This document shows positions 26,826 through 35,471 of a stretch of 35,471 nucleotides of DNA, in pieces. The stretch's first letter is position 1. The number at the start of each line of letters is the position of its first letter. Origin of the DNA: Actinobacillus minor NM305 (GTDB lineage Bacteria > Pseudomonadota > Gammaproteobacteria > Enterobacterales > Pasteurellaceae); the NCBI RefSeq assembly GCF_000175195.1, contig NZ_ACQL01000166.1, positions 1 through 35,471 on the forward strand, read 5' to 3'. The notes beneath the pieces are model-generated. The model saw only the letters and a program-made list of their open reading frames with translations. It had not been told where the DNA came from and ran no database searches. Made by a program: the position numbers and the translations under genes.

Positions 26826-28103
26826 TTATTTTGATACTTCATTCCACGGCGCAACTTTAAAAAGCATCAACATTCCAGGGATCGCCACAAAAAAACATAT
26901 CCAGAAAAAATGATAATACCCAAAGGCTTCTACCATATGTCCTGTATAAGCCCCGAGAAACTTACTTGGCAACGCCGCTAAACTGGTAAAAATCGCCAAT
27001 TGCATTGCGGTGTACATAGGGTTCGTTTCACGTGCCATAAAGGCAACAAATGCCGCCGTGCCTAAACCGACCCCAAGATACTCGCCAGCCATAACTAAAC
27101 CTAGTTTTAGTAATTCCGGCGTACCAATTTGAGCCGTATCAAAATGTCCGAAACTGGCTAAATAAGCAAAGCCTAAAATGGTAACCAGTTGCACCGTGCC
27201 AAATAACCAGAGTGCACGATTGACCCCAAGTCTTAACATCGCAATACCGCCAATGATACCGCCACCAATGCTACACCATAACGAAGTTGTTTTAACCACT
27301 GCCGCAATATGTGATTTGGTAAATCCCATATCTAAAATAAATTTCGTTTGTAACGAGGTGGCAAGGGAATCGCCTAACTTATATAAGAAGATAAACAGAA
27401 TTAACCCAACAGCCCCCATCCAGCCTTTACGAGTAAAAAACTCCGTAAAGGGATCAACAAATGCCATATAAAACGGCTTGCTTTTATCAATCGGTTTGCT
27501 TTGTGGCTCTTGGGCAAATAAGGTAACCAGAAGGCAAGGCAACATAAAACTTGCGGTAATCAAAAAGACCGTTTGCCATTCATAATGATCCGCTAAGAAC
27601 AGCGATAATCCCCCGGGAATTAAGCCTGCAATACGATACGCATTAACGTGAATTGAATTACCTAGCCCCAATTCATTATCCGATAAAATTTCACGGCGAA
27701 ACGCATCAATCACAATATCTTGAGAAGCTGACAGAAAAGCCAAAATCACCGAAAGCACAACAATAATGTGAATATCCGCCACTGGGTCAAAAAAGCCGTA
27801 GCTCATTAAAATAGCAAGTAGCCCAACTTGAGAGAGGAAAATCCAGCTTCTTCTACGCCCTAAGAAAGGTGGGAAATAACGGTCTAGCAATGCTGCCCAT
27901 AAAAATTTCCACGTATAAGGCAAGGAAGTAAGCGTAAATGCTGCAATGGTTTTAATGTCAAGGTTTGCAGAAGTGAACCAAGCCGGCATAAGCTGAATAA
28001 GCACAAACAGCGGTAGGCCAGAACAAAATCCGGTGTAAATACAGAGCAACATATTCTTCGTGAAAATCTGTTGCCAAAGCGAAGACGGTGATGAAGCGGT
28101 CAT
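26826..28103 (-). CDS. ampG: muropeptide permease AmpG
   Basis: AmpG imports GlcNAc-anhydroMurNAc peptides released by cell-wall turnover for recycling. The 425-residue MFS protein has about 12 TM helices. Signatures are YTGFCSGLPLFVLIQLMPAW, PYTWKFLWAALLDRYFPPFLGRRRSW and SASQDIVIDAFRREIL. The ATG at 28103 (MTASSPSSLWQQ) is preferred over the upstream in-frame start at 28142 because AAGGA lies seven bases before it and the galE terminator covers the longer leader. Adjacency to galE is shared with H. influenzae. Confidence 0.93.
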   Translation of the reverse strand: MTASSPSSLWQQIFTKNMLLCIYTGFCSGLPLFVLIQLMPAWFTSANLDIKTIAAFTLTSLPYTWKFLWAALLDRYFPPFLGRRRSWIFLSQVGLLAILMSYGFFDPVADIHIIVVLSVILAFLSASQDIVIDAFRREILSDNELGLGNSIHVNAYRIAGLIPGGLSLFLADHYEWQTVFLITASFMLPCLLVTLFAQEPQSKPIDKSKPFYMAFVDPFTEFFTRKGWMGAVGLILFIFLYKLGDSLATSLQTKFILDMGFTKSHIAAVVKTTSLWCSIGGGIIGGIAMLRLGVNRALWLFGTVQLVTILGFAYLASFGHFDTAQIGTPELLKLGLVMAGEYLGVGLGTAAFVAFMARETNPMYTAMQLAIFTSLAALPSKFLGAYTGHMVEAFGYYHFFWICFFVAIPGMLMLFKVAPWNEVSK

Positions 28104-28119
28104 TTTTTTCCTTGTTTTT

Positions 28120-28151
28120 GCAAAAATAAAGGCACAAATCAAATTTGTGCC
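28120..28151 (-). terminator. galE terminator
   Basis: GGCACAAAT (28131-28139) and ATTTGTGCC (28143-28151) form a 9-bp stem with a 3-nt loop. On the minus strand it is followed by TTTATTTTTG. It sits between the galE stop and the ampG start, so ampG probably has its own promoter or relies on read-through. Confidence 0.75.
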
Positions 28152-28167
28152 GATATTCTATAATGAA

Positions 28168-29184
28168 TTAGCCTTTATAGCCATTCGGATTGTTTTTTTG
28201 CCAATTCCAAGTATCACGCATCATTTCATCTAAACCACGCTCAGTTTTCCAGCCTAATTCCACTAAAGCTTTCTGTGGATTGGAATAACAGGTTGCAATA
28301 TCTCCCGGACGGCGTTCAACTAATTTATAAGGTACTTCAATGTTATTCACTTTTTCAAACGCTTTAACCATATCTAATACCGAATACCCCGTACCTGTCC
28401 CTAAATTATAAACGTGGAAACCGGCATCATCTTGGTGTTTATCTAGGGCTTTTAAATGTCCAATTGCTAAATCGACTACGTGAATATAATCACGAACACC
28501 CGTGCCATCGTGCGTATCATAATCGCTACCGAATACCGAAAGTTGTTGTAATTTACCAACCGCAACTTGGCTGATATACGGTAATAAATTATTTGGAATA
28601 CCGTTTGGATCTTCGCCGATTAAACCGCTCTCGTGTGCGCCAACCGGATTGAAGTAACGCAATACCACCGCACTAAGTTGTGGGAAAGCTTTAACCGTAT
28701 CTTCTAAAACACGCTCTACCATATATTTTGAGGTGCCGTATGGGTTTGTTGTTCCGCCAACCGGGCAAGATTCGACAATCGGAATAATTTGCGGATCGCC
28801 ATAAACGGTTGCTGAAGAACTAAATACAATGGTATTTACGTTTGCTTTAAGCATTTCTTCGACTAAAACAATCGATCCTGTTACGTTATTTTGATAGTAA
28901 CGTAACGGCTCACGAACACTCTCGCCTACCGCTTTTAAACCAGCGAAGTGAATAACCGACTCAATCTTATTTTCAGCAAAAATTTTGCGTAACATCTCAC
29001 GATCTAAAATATCGCCCTGATAAAAAGTAACCTCTTTGCCCGTAAGTTGTTTCACTCGAGCTAATGATACTTCCGAAGAGTTACTTAGATTATCTAATAC
29101 AACCACTTCACGATTTGCATTTAATAATTCTACAATCGTATGTGAGCCGATATAACCTGCCCCACCGGTAACTAAAATTGCCAT
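28168..29184 (-). CDS. galE: UDP-glucose 4-epimerase
   Basis: GalE interconverts UDP-galactose and UDP-glucose in the Leloir pathway and supplies UDP-galactose for lipooligosaccharide. The 338 residues are full length. The NAD Rossmann motif is [10 protein letters not shown] (6-15). The catalytic SSSATVYG serine/threonine region and YGTSK (Tyr and Lys of the extended SDR) are present, as are [10 protein letters not shown] and [21 protein letters not shown] precedes the ATG. The mgl galactose-uptake genes lie nearby beyond sppA, but no galK, galT or galM is in the window. Confidence 0.97.
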   Translation of the reverse strand: MAILVTGGAGYIGSHTIVELLNANREVVVLDNLSNSSEVSLARVKQLTGKEVTFYQGDILDREMLRKIFAENKIESVIHFAGLKAVGESVREPLRYYQNNVTGSIVLVEEMLKANVNTIVFSSSATVYGDPQIIPIVESCPVGGTTNPYGTSKYMVERVLEDTVKAFPQLSAVVLRYFNPVGAHESGLIGEDPNGIPNNLLPYISQVAVGKLQQLSVFGSDYDTHDGTGVRDYIHVVDLAIGHLKALDKHQDDAGFHVYNLGTGTGYSVLDMVKAFEKVNNIEVPYKLVERRPGDIATCYSNPQKALVELGWKTERGLDEMMRDTWNWQKNNPNGYKG

Positions 29185-29254
29185 ATTAAGCCTCTTGTAA
29201 CATAATTTAAAAAAACAGTATTTTCTAACAATTATCCAAACATTAAATACCTTC

Positions 29255-29328
29255 CGTAGGGGCGGGGTTTATCCCCGCCCGAAAGTTAAGTTATCCCCAT
29301 ATGGGTGGGGATAAACCCCACCCCTACG
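29255..29328. repeat. REP-like inverted repeat pair, family A
   Basis: Two 22-nt arms (29255-29276 and 29307-29328) are inverted copies with one mismatch; each starts CGTAGGGG and includes GGGGTTTATCCCC. The inner bases GCCC and GGGT extend the pairing. The whole 74-nt element could form one long hairpin, and each arm is also nearly palindromic on its own. Confidence 0.85.
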
Positions 29329-29461
29329 AAAGATTTTTAAATTTGGCGTTTATATAATTGCTAATAATATTGAAAAAATGACCGCTTGTATTCTACTCTT
29401 ATTTCACCAATCAACCTAGCGATAAGATCAATTAAATAAGCGTTAGATTGATGATAAACCC

Positions 29462-29530
29462 TGTAGGGGCGAAATATTTTTCGCCCTAAATCCCATCGAC
29501 AGTCAGGGCGAAAAATATTTCGCCCCTACA
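29462..29530. repeat. REP-like inverted repeat pair, family B
   Basis: Two perfect 26-nt inverted arms (29462-29487 and 29505-29530) flank a 17-nt loop. Each arm begins TGTAGGGGCG and carries the palindromic core GGGCGAAATATTTTTCGCCC. A third copy of the unit lies alone at 26784-26807. Families A and B share the outer GTAGGGGCG. Confidence 0.9.
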
Positions 29531-29619
29531 ACCATTTCATATTAAAATATTTCAAATTTTTTAAATGCCCCTTTCTTTTATGGTAATTTATACGCCATTT
29601 TTTATTCATTGGATATATT

Positions 29620-31488
29620 ATGCTTAAAATCTTTAAAGCCTTTTACCAGATTTTCCGTTGTGTGCGTGAAACGGTAATGAGCTTATTTTTTATTCTCTTT
29701 ATTTTTGTTGCCGCAGCAATTGTTGGCTTGGTGAATACTTTTAATGCCAAACAACCTAGCGATGCCCTCGTTCATTTTGATAAAGGCGCATTAATCTTGG
29801 ATTTAAACGGCTATCTTGCCGATAATCGAGAAGAGTACGCAGATTTTTATCGTTTGATTGAGTCGGAAATGGGTAATGAGCAACCGAAAAAATACTCGAC
29901 TTTCGATATTGTTGATGCACTAAAAAACGCCCAAACTGACCCACGCATTACCGGTTTGGTACTTGAGTTAGACAAATTTGAAGGGGGAGATTACCCTTCT
30001 TTAACCTACCTCGGCAAAGGTATTACGGCATTCAAAACCAGTGGCAAACCTGTTATCGCAATCGGCAGTAGTTACGGTCAATCGCAATATTACTTAGCTT
30101 CATTTGCCGACCAGATCTACCTAAACCGAGCCGGTGCAGTAGAACTTCAAGGGCTAAATTACAGCAATCTCTACTTTAAGTCGCTATTCGATAAAATTGA
30201 GGCTAAGCCTTATATTTTCCGTGTCGGCACTTATAAATCGGCGGTTGAGCCACTCATTCGCGATGAAATGTCAGAAGAAGCAAAGCAAAACGCCAAAGGT
30301 TGGCTTGAGCCTATGTGGAAAAACTTACAACAAGGGATTGCGGATAATCGCCAAATTGATGTTGGTAAAATTTTGCCGGAAATTGACCGCTTGTTAGCCT
30401 TACGCAAACAGCATAAAGGCAATGAAGCAACTTTTGCCTTACAACAAGGCTTGATCAATGAAGTCAAAACACGTGCTGAAATGCGCCAATTATTAGTTGA
30501 AAAATTTGGTGCAGATGAAGAGAACGACTTTAAATCTATTCGCTATGATGATTATGCCACGGATTTACCGGATCGCTTTAATCGTAAAGCGCCTAATAAA
30601 ATTGCTGTTATCAACATTGAAGGCGAAATCACAATGGGCGAAAGCCTAGAAGATACTGCTGGCGCAGATACCTTAATCCGCCAGCTACAACGTGTTCGCC
30701 AAGACAAAACTGTTCGAGGCTTAATTCTGCGTATCAACAGCCCTGGTGGGAGCGCATTGGCTTCAGAGCTAATTCGCCAAGAAGTTGAGGCAATTCAGCA
30801 AGCAGGCATACCGGTCGTAAGCTCAATGGGGGGAATGGCAGCTTCGGGAGGATATTGGATTGCGGCTACAAGCGATGCGATTGTTGCTGATCCAAATACT
30901 TTAACCGGCTCTATCGGTATTTTTGGTGTGTTATTTAACTTTGAGAAAACGGCGCAAAATCTTGGTGTACGTGAAGATGGAATTTCAACTTCGCCATTAG
31001 CCGAAATCAGTGGCTTAAAACCACTTTCAAGCCACCAAAGTGAATTAATTCAAATGAGTGTAGAACAAGGCTACCGTGAATTTTTAGATTTAGTGAGCCG
31101 TGGCAGAAAAATGGATTTAGCCAAAGTCGATCAAATTGCTCAAGGACAAGTTTGGTTAGGGCAAAAAGCCCAATCGCTCGGGTTAGTCGATCAATTAGGT
31201 AACTTTGATGACACTTTGGCTTTATTAGGTAATTTGATTAATCGTAAGCTGAAAGAACAGAACAAGCCTGAAATTGAAACATTTACACCACAATGGTTTA
31301 CGGAACAAGATGAATCGCTGTTTGGCGAGATCTCTCGTAGCTTAAATGCCAAAGCGAAATTAAATTTAGCGGGCTGGTTAAATCTACCATTTGCACAAAA
31401 AACGCAACAAACTGCTGATTTCTTTACCAAATTCAACGATCCGAAAAATCAGTATTTATATTGTTTTACCTGTGGGACGGTACGTTAA
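29620..31488 (+). CDS. sppA: signal peptide peptidase SppA, 67K type
   Basis: SppA is an inner-membrane serine protease (S49) that digests cleaved signal peptides. The 622-residue double-length form carries an N-terminal TM helix at about 19-39 and the two catalytic residues split between its halves: Lys206 in GTYKSAVEP and Ser409 in GGMAASGGYW, matching E. coli K209 and S409. The motif INSPGGSALASE (372-383) is present. The start codon has only a weak GGA before it. An exact uptake signal lies inside at 30386-30394. Confidence 0.95.
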   Translation: MLKIFKAFYQIFRCVRETVMSLFFILFIFVAAAIVGLVNTFNAKQPSDALVHFDKGALILDLNGYLADNREEYADFYRLIESEMGNEQPKKYSTFDIVDALKNAQTDPRITGLVLELDKFEGGDYPSLTYLGKGITAFKTSGKPVIAIGSSYGQSQYYLASFADQIYLNRAGAVELQGLNYSNLYFKSLFDKIEAKPYIFRVGTYKSAVEPLIRDEMSEEAKQNAKGWLEPMWKNLQQGIADNRQIDVGKILPEIDRLLALRKQHKGNEATFALQQGLINEVKTRAEMRQLLVEKFGADEENDFKSIRYDDYATDLPDRFNRKAPNKIAVINIEGEITMGESLEDTAGADTLIRQLQRVRQDKTVRGLILRINSPGGSALASELIRQEVEAIQQAGIPVVSSMGGMAASGGYWIAATSDAIVADPNTLTGSIGIFGVLFNFEKTAQNLGVREDGISTSPLAEISGLKPLSSHQSELIQMSVEQGYREFLDLVSRGRKMDLAKVDQIAQGQVWLGQKAQSLGLVDQLGNFDDTLALLGNLINRKLKEQNKPEIETFTPQWFTEQDESLFGEISRSLNAKAKLNLAGWLNLPFAQKTQQTADFFTKFNDPKNQYLYCFTCGTVR

Positions 31489-31540
31489 ATTAAAATTGAA
31501 ATGTGTAATTATGTGATACTTGCACAAAGTTATCCTATTT

Positions 31541-31650
31541 AATTTTTCCCTCCCTCAGCCTTCGGCAGCTCCCTCCGTAAACGGAGGGAGCCAAAGGTTA
31601 GGCTAACGAGGTTATCAGGTTGTACCTTGTACCAAGGAGGGAAAATATTT
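31541..31650. repeat. MITE-like palindromic element between sppA and mglC
   Basis: An element of about 106 nt is bounded by ATTTTTCCCTCC and, inverted, GGAGGGAAAAT (31636-31646). It contains a perfect 11-bp inner stem GCTCCCTCCGT (31568-31578) / ACGGAGGGAGC (31581-31591). AGCCT and AGGCT add partial pairing between the two. It encodes nothing. It lies between the convergent sppA and mglC genes and could act as a terminator for both. Its base composition is much richer in GC than the flanks. Confidence 0.7.
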
Positions 31651-31680
31651 GAATTATTTGCGTAATAACTTTTTTTAACG

Positions 31681-32691
31681 CTATTTTTTCTTCGCATATT
31701 TTAAAGAGTCAATCGCAACGGCTAATACGATAATTCCCCCTTTAATGATGTATTGCCAGTAAGGGTTTACGCCAATGTAGGTCAAACCATAATTGATGAC
31801 GGTAAAGATAAGTACCCCTGTTACTACCCCGATAATGGTTCCGACACCACCGGCAAAGGATACCCCACCAACCACACATGCTGCAATTGCATCCATTTCA
31901 TACATAAAGCCCAAGTTGTTGGTTGCCGAGCCGATACGCCCTGCTTCTAACATACCACCAAAGGCATAGAAAATCCCTGAGAGCATATAAATACCCATCA
32001 AGTTCAATGCAACGTTTACCCCAGACACGCGAGCCGCTTCCGGGTTACCGCCTATCGCGAAAATGTTTTTACCAAAACGGGTTTTATTCCAAATCGTCCA
32101 CATAATCAATGTTGCAACTGCCGCATAAATCGTTATGTAAGAGAGTTTAAAACCACCGAGGTTAAAGAACCCTTGTGTGAAGGTAGAGAAACTTTCGCTA
32201 AAACCGGCAATTGGCGAAGAACCTACGGCATCATAATAGAGCGAGTTTACCCCGTAGATGATGATCATTGTCCCCATTGTGGCAATAAACGGCGTCACAT
32301 TTAAATACGCAATTACAATACCGTTAAATAAGCCAATCACAGCTCCAATTGCACACACGGCAAGAATCACAACGGGAATTGGTATTTCCCCTAAATTTGG
32401 GAAAACACGATTCATATTTTCCATTGATTGTAATAACGTTGCCGCAATAACCGCCGCTAGCCCGACTTGGCGACCTGCTGATAAGTCCGTACCTTGAGTA
32501 ACAATCAGCCCTGCCACGCCTAAAGCAATGATAAGACGAACCGAAGATTGGGTTAAAATATTACTGAAATTTCGTAAACTCAAAAAGCTAGGATCTTGTG
32601 CAATGATGATAAATAACAAAATCAATAACACAAAATAAATGGCATTTTGTTTCAGAAAATTAAGTGCTTTGTTTGGTTGTACCGCAGACAT
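31681..32691 (-). CDS. mglC: galactose/methyl-galactoside ABC transporter permease
   Basis: MglC is the inner-membrane permease of the Mgl importer. The 336 residues show eight to ten hydrophobic helices and family signatures GLIVTQGTDLSAGRQVGLAAV, FIATMGTMIIIYG, GGNPEAARVSGVNV and GGVGTIIGVVTGVLI. CAGGAGTGAATT precedes the ATG. It starts 14 nt after mglA and ends the operon. Confidence 0.96.
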   Translation of the reverse strand: MSAVQPNKALNFLKQNAIYFVLLILLFIIIAQDPSFLSLRNFSNILTQSSVRLIIALGVAGLIVTQGTDLSAGRQVGLAAVIAATLLQSMENMNRVFPNLGEIPIPVVILAVCAIGAVIGLFNGIVIAYLNVTPFIATMGTMIIIYGVNSLYYDAVGSSPIAGFSESFSTFTQGFFNLGGFKLSYITIYAAVATLIMWTIWNKTRFGKNIFAIGGNPEAARVSGVNVALNLMGIYMLSGIFYAFGGMLEAGRIGSATNNLGFMYEMDAIAACVVGGVSFAGGVGTIIGVVTGVLIFTVINYGLTYIGVNPYWQYIIKGGIIVLAVAIDSLKYAKKK

Positions 32692-32705
32692 AATTCACTC
32701 CTGAT

Positions 32706-34205
32706 TTATAAATATTTTGCCGCAAGTTGTAAAATTTCTTCTTGAGATGTTTTTGCGGTTTCAACAATCCCTGCCATTTTGCCATTACTCATGACAAGAA
32801 TACGATCCGTTACCCCTAATAGTTCCGGCATTTCTGATGAAATCATAATGATTCCTTTATCTTTATTTGCCAGCTCAAGAATCAATTGGTAAATCTCAAA
32901 TTTGGCGCCGATATCAATCCCTCGAGTCGGCTCATCCAGCATTAACACTTCAGGCTGTGTGAGCAACCAACGCCCGATAATAACTTTTTGTTGATTACCG
33001 CCAGATAACGATCCGATGGTTGTTTCATGGGAAGGCGTTTTTACATTCATTGAATCAATTACCCATTGGGTATCGCTTTTCATTTTCTTATTACTTAATA
33101 AGCCAAATCTGCCTAAATATGATTTCATATTGGAAATCAATGAGTTAAATTCAATGCTTAAATTGGCGTAGATTCCTGTTGAACGGCGTTCTTCTGTAAC
33201 TAATGCAAAGCCATTGTTGATCGCTTCAAAGGCATTGCGGTTACTCACAACTTTGCCATTGAGCTTTATTGTACCGGAGGCTTTTTCACGCACACCAAAA
33301 ATGGTTTCAACAATATCCGTCCGTTTTGCGCCTACCAAGCCGGCAATACCGAGAATTTCGCCTTTGCGTAATTCAAAACTAATATCTTGAATCGAAGGCT
33401 GATTTTTGGCAGTCAGGTGCTCTACCACTAATACCGTTTCTTTTGGCACATTCGTTTTCTCAGGGAAACGTTGTGTCAATTCTCGTCCAACCATCATTGA
33501 AACCACTTGTTCCATGGTCGTTTCTTTAATTGGCACGGTATTAACCCATTTACCATCACGTAAAATCGTGACTTCATCACAAATTTTAAAAATCTCATCC
33601 ATCTTATGTGAGATATAAATAATGCCACACCCTCTCTCTTTGAGCTTTTGAATGATTTTAAACAGATGCTCAACCTCTTTTTCTGAAAGAGAGGAAGTCG
33701 GTTCATCCATAATCACAATTTTGGCGTTATAAGAAAATGCCTTAGCGATTTCGATCATCTGCATTTGTGATACAGAAAGTTTTGCTACTTTTTCACGAGG
33801 ATCAACATCAATATCTAATTCATCAAAGATCGCTTTTGTGTCGTTATACATTTTTGTATGATCAACAAAAGGTCCTTTTAATGGATAACGACCAAGCCAA
33901 AGATTGTCCATCACACTTACTTGTTTTACCAAGTTAAGCTCTTGATGTACCATCGAAATCCCATTTTCCAAGGCTTCTTTTGAGGTTCTAAAATTAACGG
34001 GTTTACCTAAAAATAAAATTTCGCCTTCATCTTTCGCGTAAATCCCGAATAAACATTTCAGTAATGTTGATTTTCCAGCACCGTTCTCCCCCATTAATGC
34101 GTGAACACTATGGGATTTTACGGTTAAATTCGCTTTATCAAGGGCTTTTACCCCGGGAAAGGACTTACTAACATTTGTCATGGTGAGCAGTACTTCGTTT
34201 GTCAT
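32706..34205 (-). CDS. mglA: galactose/methyl-galactoside ABC transporter ATP-binding protein
   Basis: MglA energises galactose uptake. The 499 residues comprise two fused nucleotide-binding domains. Domain 1 has Walker [10 protein letters not shown] (39-47), signature LSVSQMQM and Walker [12 protein letters not shown]. Domain 2 has the degenerate Walker [10 protein letters not shown] typical of sugar-importing ATPases, signature LSGGNQQK and Walker [24 protein letters not shown] precedes the ATG. It is separated from mglB by a hairpin that probably lowers its expression relative to the binding protein. Confidence 0.96.
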   Translation of the reverse strand: MTNEVLLTMTNVSKSFPGVKALDKANLTVKSHSVHALMGENGAGKSTLLKCLFGIYAKDEGEILFLGKPVNFRTSKEALENGISMVHQELNLVKQVSVMDNLWLGRYPLKGPFVDHTKMYNDTKAIFDELDIDVDPREKVAKLSVSQMQMIEIAKAFSYNAKIVIMDEPTSSLSEKEVEHLFKIIQKLKERGCGIIYISHKMDEIFKICDEVTILRDGKWVNTVPIKETTMEQVVSMMVGRELTQRFPEKTNVPKETVLVVEHLTAKNQPSIQDISFELRKGEILGIAGLVGAKRTDIVETIFGVREKASGTIKLNGKVVSNRNAFEAINNGFALVTEERRSTGIYANLSIEFNSLISNMKSYLGRFGLLSNKKMKSDTQWVIDSMNVKTPSHETTIGSLSGGNQQKVIIGRWLLTQPEVLMLDEPTRGIDIGAKFEIYQLILELANKDKGIIMISSEMPELLGVTDRILVMSNGKMAGIVETAKTSQEEILQLAAKYL

Positions 34206-34220
34206 ATCTCACTCCGTATA

Positions 34221-34257
34221 TTAAAAAAGGCACGAGCATTCAGCGCTGTCGTGCCTT
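34221..34257 (-). terminator. intercistronic attenuating hairpin, mglB-mglA
   Basis: AAGGCACGA (34227-34235) and TCGTGCCTT (34249-34257) pair perfectly. On the minus strand the stem is followed by TTTTTT. It lies between the mglB stop and the mglA start inside one operon, so it likely terminates most but not all transcripts. Confidence 0.75.
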
Positions 34258-34269
34258 GTGTTTTTTAAT

Positions 34270-35262
34270 TTATTTTAAGAATTTATCTAAATTTGTCGCA
34301 TCTACGCCAACATAAGGTACACGAACCACTTTTTGGTCAATTTTCCAATTTGTGCCTTCTCCGGCAGCTTTACCGTCTGCAAGGTTTGCAGAAAGTTGTA
34401 CAACCGCTTTTGCTTGGTTTTCACCATCATTTAAGACCGTACCTGCAATTTCACCTTTTTTGATTAACTGTAACACTTCAGGTAATGCATCTACCCCAAA
34501 GATTGGTAATTTTTTACCGTGAGCTTTCGCAGCTTCTAGTGCGCCCATTGCCATACCATCATTGTTTGAAATAACAACCTCAATGCTATTTGCTTTCGGG
34601 CTGGTTAGCCATGCATCCATTTTATCTTTGGCAAGGGCTGCATCCCACATACCGGTATCAATAAAGAGTTGTTCTGTTTGAATACCTTGGCGATTGAGTT
34701 CCTCAACCACATATTTGGTACGAGCTTCTGCATCCGGATGTCCCGGTTCGCCTTTAAGCATCACATACTGAATTTTACCGTCCTTATTGGTATCTAATGC
34801 TGGTGTCGCTTTCCATTGTTTTGCAATTAAATCACCTTGGATAATGCCTGATTCTTTTGGATCCGTTCCGACATAGTAAGCTTTTTCATAGCTACCAATC
34901 GCTGTTGCCCCTGGATCTTTATTAAAGAATACCACAGGAACATCCTCACCTTTTGCTTTACCAATAATGGTTGGTGCGGCAGATGGATCCACAAGGTTAA
35001 TCGCCAGTGCTTTTACCCCTTTAGATAACAGCACATCGACTTGGTCATTTTGAATTGATTGCGTATTTTGTGAGTCATTCATCAGCAACTCAACATCTTT
35101 GAGATTTTTGGCTTCTTTCTCAATTTCTTTACGCATTAACGCCATAAAGTTATCATCGTACTTGTAAATCGTCACGCCAATGCGATCCTTAGCTTGTGCA
35201 ACCCCTACCGTTGCTCCTAATGCGACAGATAATGCAATTGCACTTAATACGGCTTTTTTCAT
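34270..35262 (-). CDS. mglB: periplasmic galactose/glucose-binding protein
   Basis: MglB captures galactose and glucose for MglAC and can serve chemotaxis in motile species. The 330 residues begin with a signal peptide cleaved after VAQA (residues 21-24), giving mature [16 protein letters not shown]. The family calcium loop DTNKDGKIQ is visible, as are the sugar-site segments FFNKDP and [23 protein letters not shown] precedes the ATG. It is the first gene of mglBAC and is preceded by a CRP-like site. Confidence 0.97.
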   Translation of the reverse strand: MKKAVLSAIALSVALGATVGVAQAKDRIGVTIYKYDDNFMALMRKEIEKEAKNLKDVELLMNDSQNTQSIQNDQVDVLLSKGVKALAINLVDPSAAPTIIGKAKGEDVPVVFFNKDPGATAIGSYEKAYYVGTDPKESGIIQGDLIAKQWKATPALDTNKDGKIQYVMLKGEPGHPDAEARTKYVVEELNRQGIQTEQLFIDTGMWDAALAKDKMDAWLTSPKANSIEVVISNNDGMAMGALEAAKAHGKKLPIFGVDALPEVLQLIKKGEIAGTVLNDGENQAKAVVQLSANLADGKAAGEGTNWKIDQKVVRVPYVGVDATNLDKFLK

Positions 35263-35361
35263 AGAATGTTCCTCTTATTATGAAGACTTAATCATTATGG
35301 TTACATTGTTATTGGAAGTAACAACTTGTGCTTAACAATAATTATTTTTGACAAAACATTC

Positions 35362-35377
35362 CGTGATCATCTTCACA
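35362..35377. promoter_or_regulatory. CRP-like site upstream of mglB
   Basis: CGTGA-TCATCT-TCACA differs from the CRP consensus TGTGA-N6-TCACA at one defined position. It is centred about 107 nt upstream of the mglB ATG. cAMP-CRP activation of mgl is known in enterics. A GalR/GalS operator was not recognised. The -10/-35 downstream of the site is not clear; TTGTCA at 35347-35352 (minus strand) is a possible -35. Confidence 0.65.
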
Positions 35378-35471
35378 AATTTGAAACTTATTTTTACATC
35401 GCCGTTTTTTTAAACAGAAAATTTCGAGATTATGTAGCCGTTACACAAAATTTTATTTAATTTCTCCCCCT

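Larger units (their letters stand above)
29185..29619. other. repeat-filled gap between galE and sppA
   Basis: This 435-nt interval has no gene. It contains two large palindromic repeat pairs (29255-29328 and 29462-29530), an exact uptake signal ACCGCTTGT at 29381-29389, and the divergent promoters of galE and sppA, of which no clear -35/-10 pair could be assigned. Confidence 0.75.

Overview
The window looks like chromosome from a Pasteurellaceae species of the Actinobacillus/Mannheimia type. The main evidence is the DNA-uptake motif: exact ACAAGCGGT / ACCGCTTGT 9-mers occur at 10094, 18963, 20575, 29381 and 30386. Several GCAAGCGGT variants are also present, some as inverted pairs that form terminators. 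This is the 'Apl'-type uptake signal; the Haemophilus influenzae type (AAGTGCGGT) was not noticed. Base composition is AT-rich, and gene content fits (hel/e(P4), focA-pflB, galE-ampG, mglBAC). The species cannot be fixed from the sequence.

Layout. 1-3494: yajQ, a divergent pair yaaW / small XRE regulator, serB, and ytjB divergent from serB. 3495-4817: infA and metR, each with a clear terminator. 4818-5503: a decayed IS200-type insertion sequence between the metR and ilvC terminators. 5505-8393: ilvC and roxA (minus strand). 8394-8878: a gene-poor AT-rich gap. 8879-14423: rlmN, pilW, tex, a YdjA-like nitroreductase and an SDR oxidoreductase (plus strand). 14429-15459: plsY and folB, divergent. 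15572-24002: a long minus-strand run, in transcription order focA, pflB, hel, pflA, prlC, pheA. 24202-24702: yqaA. 24803-29184, minus strand: galE, ampG, parE. 29185-29619: palindromic REP-like repeats. 29620-31488: sppA. 31541-31650: a MITE-like palindromic element. 31681-35262: mglB-mglA-mglC (minus strand).

How the genes work together. Most of the window is housekeeping: translation (infA, rlmN, roxA), amino-acid synthesis (serB, ilvC, pheA, metR), mixed-acid fermentation (focA, pflB, pflA, with an FNR-like site upstream of focA), galactose uptake and metabolism (mglBAC with a CRP-like site, galE), envelope functions (plsY, ampG, sppA, pilW) and topology (parE). RoxA and RlmN, which both modify the peptidyl-transferase region of the ribosome, lie head to head.

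No clearly new multigene system is visible. The least explained parts are the yaaW/XRE pair with a palindrome inside the yaaW promoter, a 64-codon reading-frame remnant between roxA and rlmN, two families of palindromic repeats, and the use of uptake-signal dyads as terminators.
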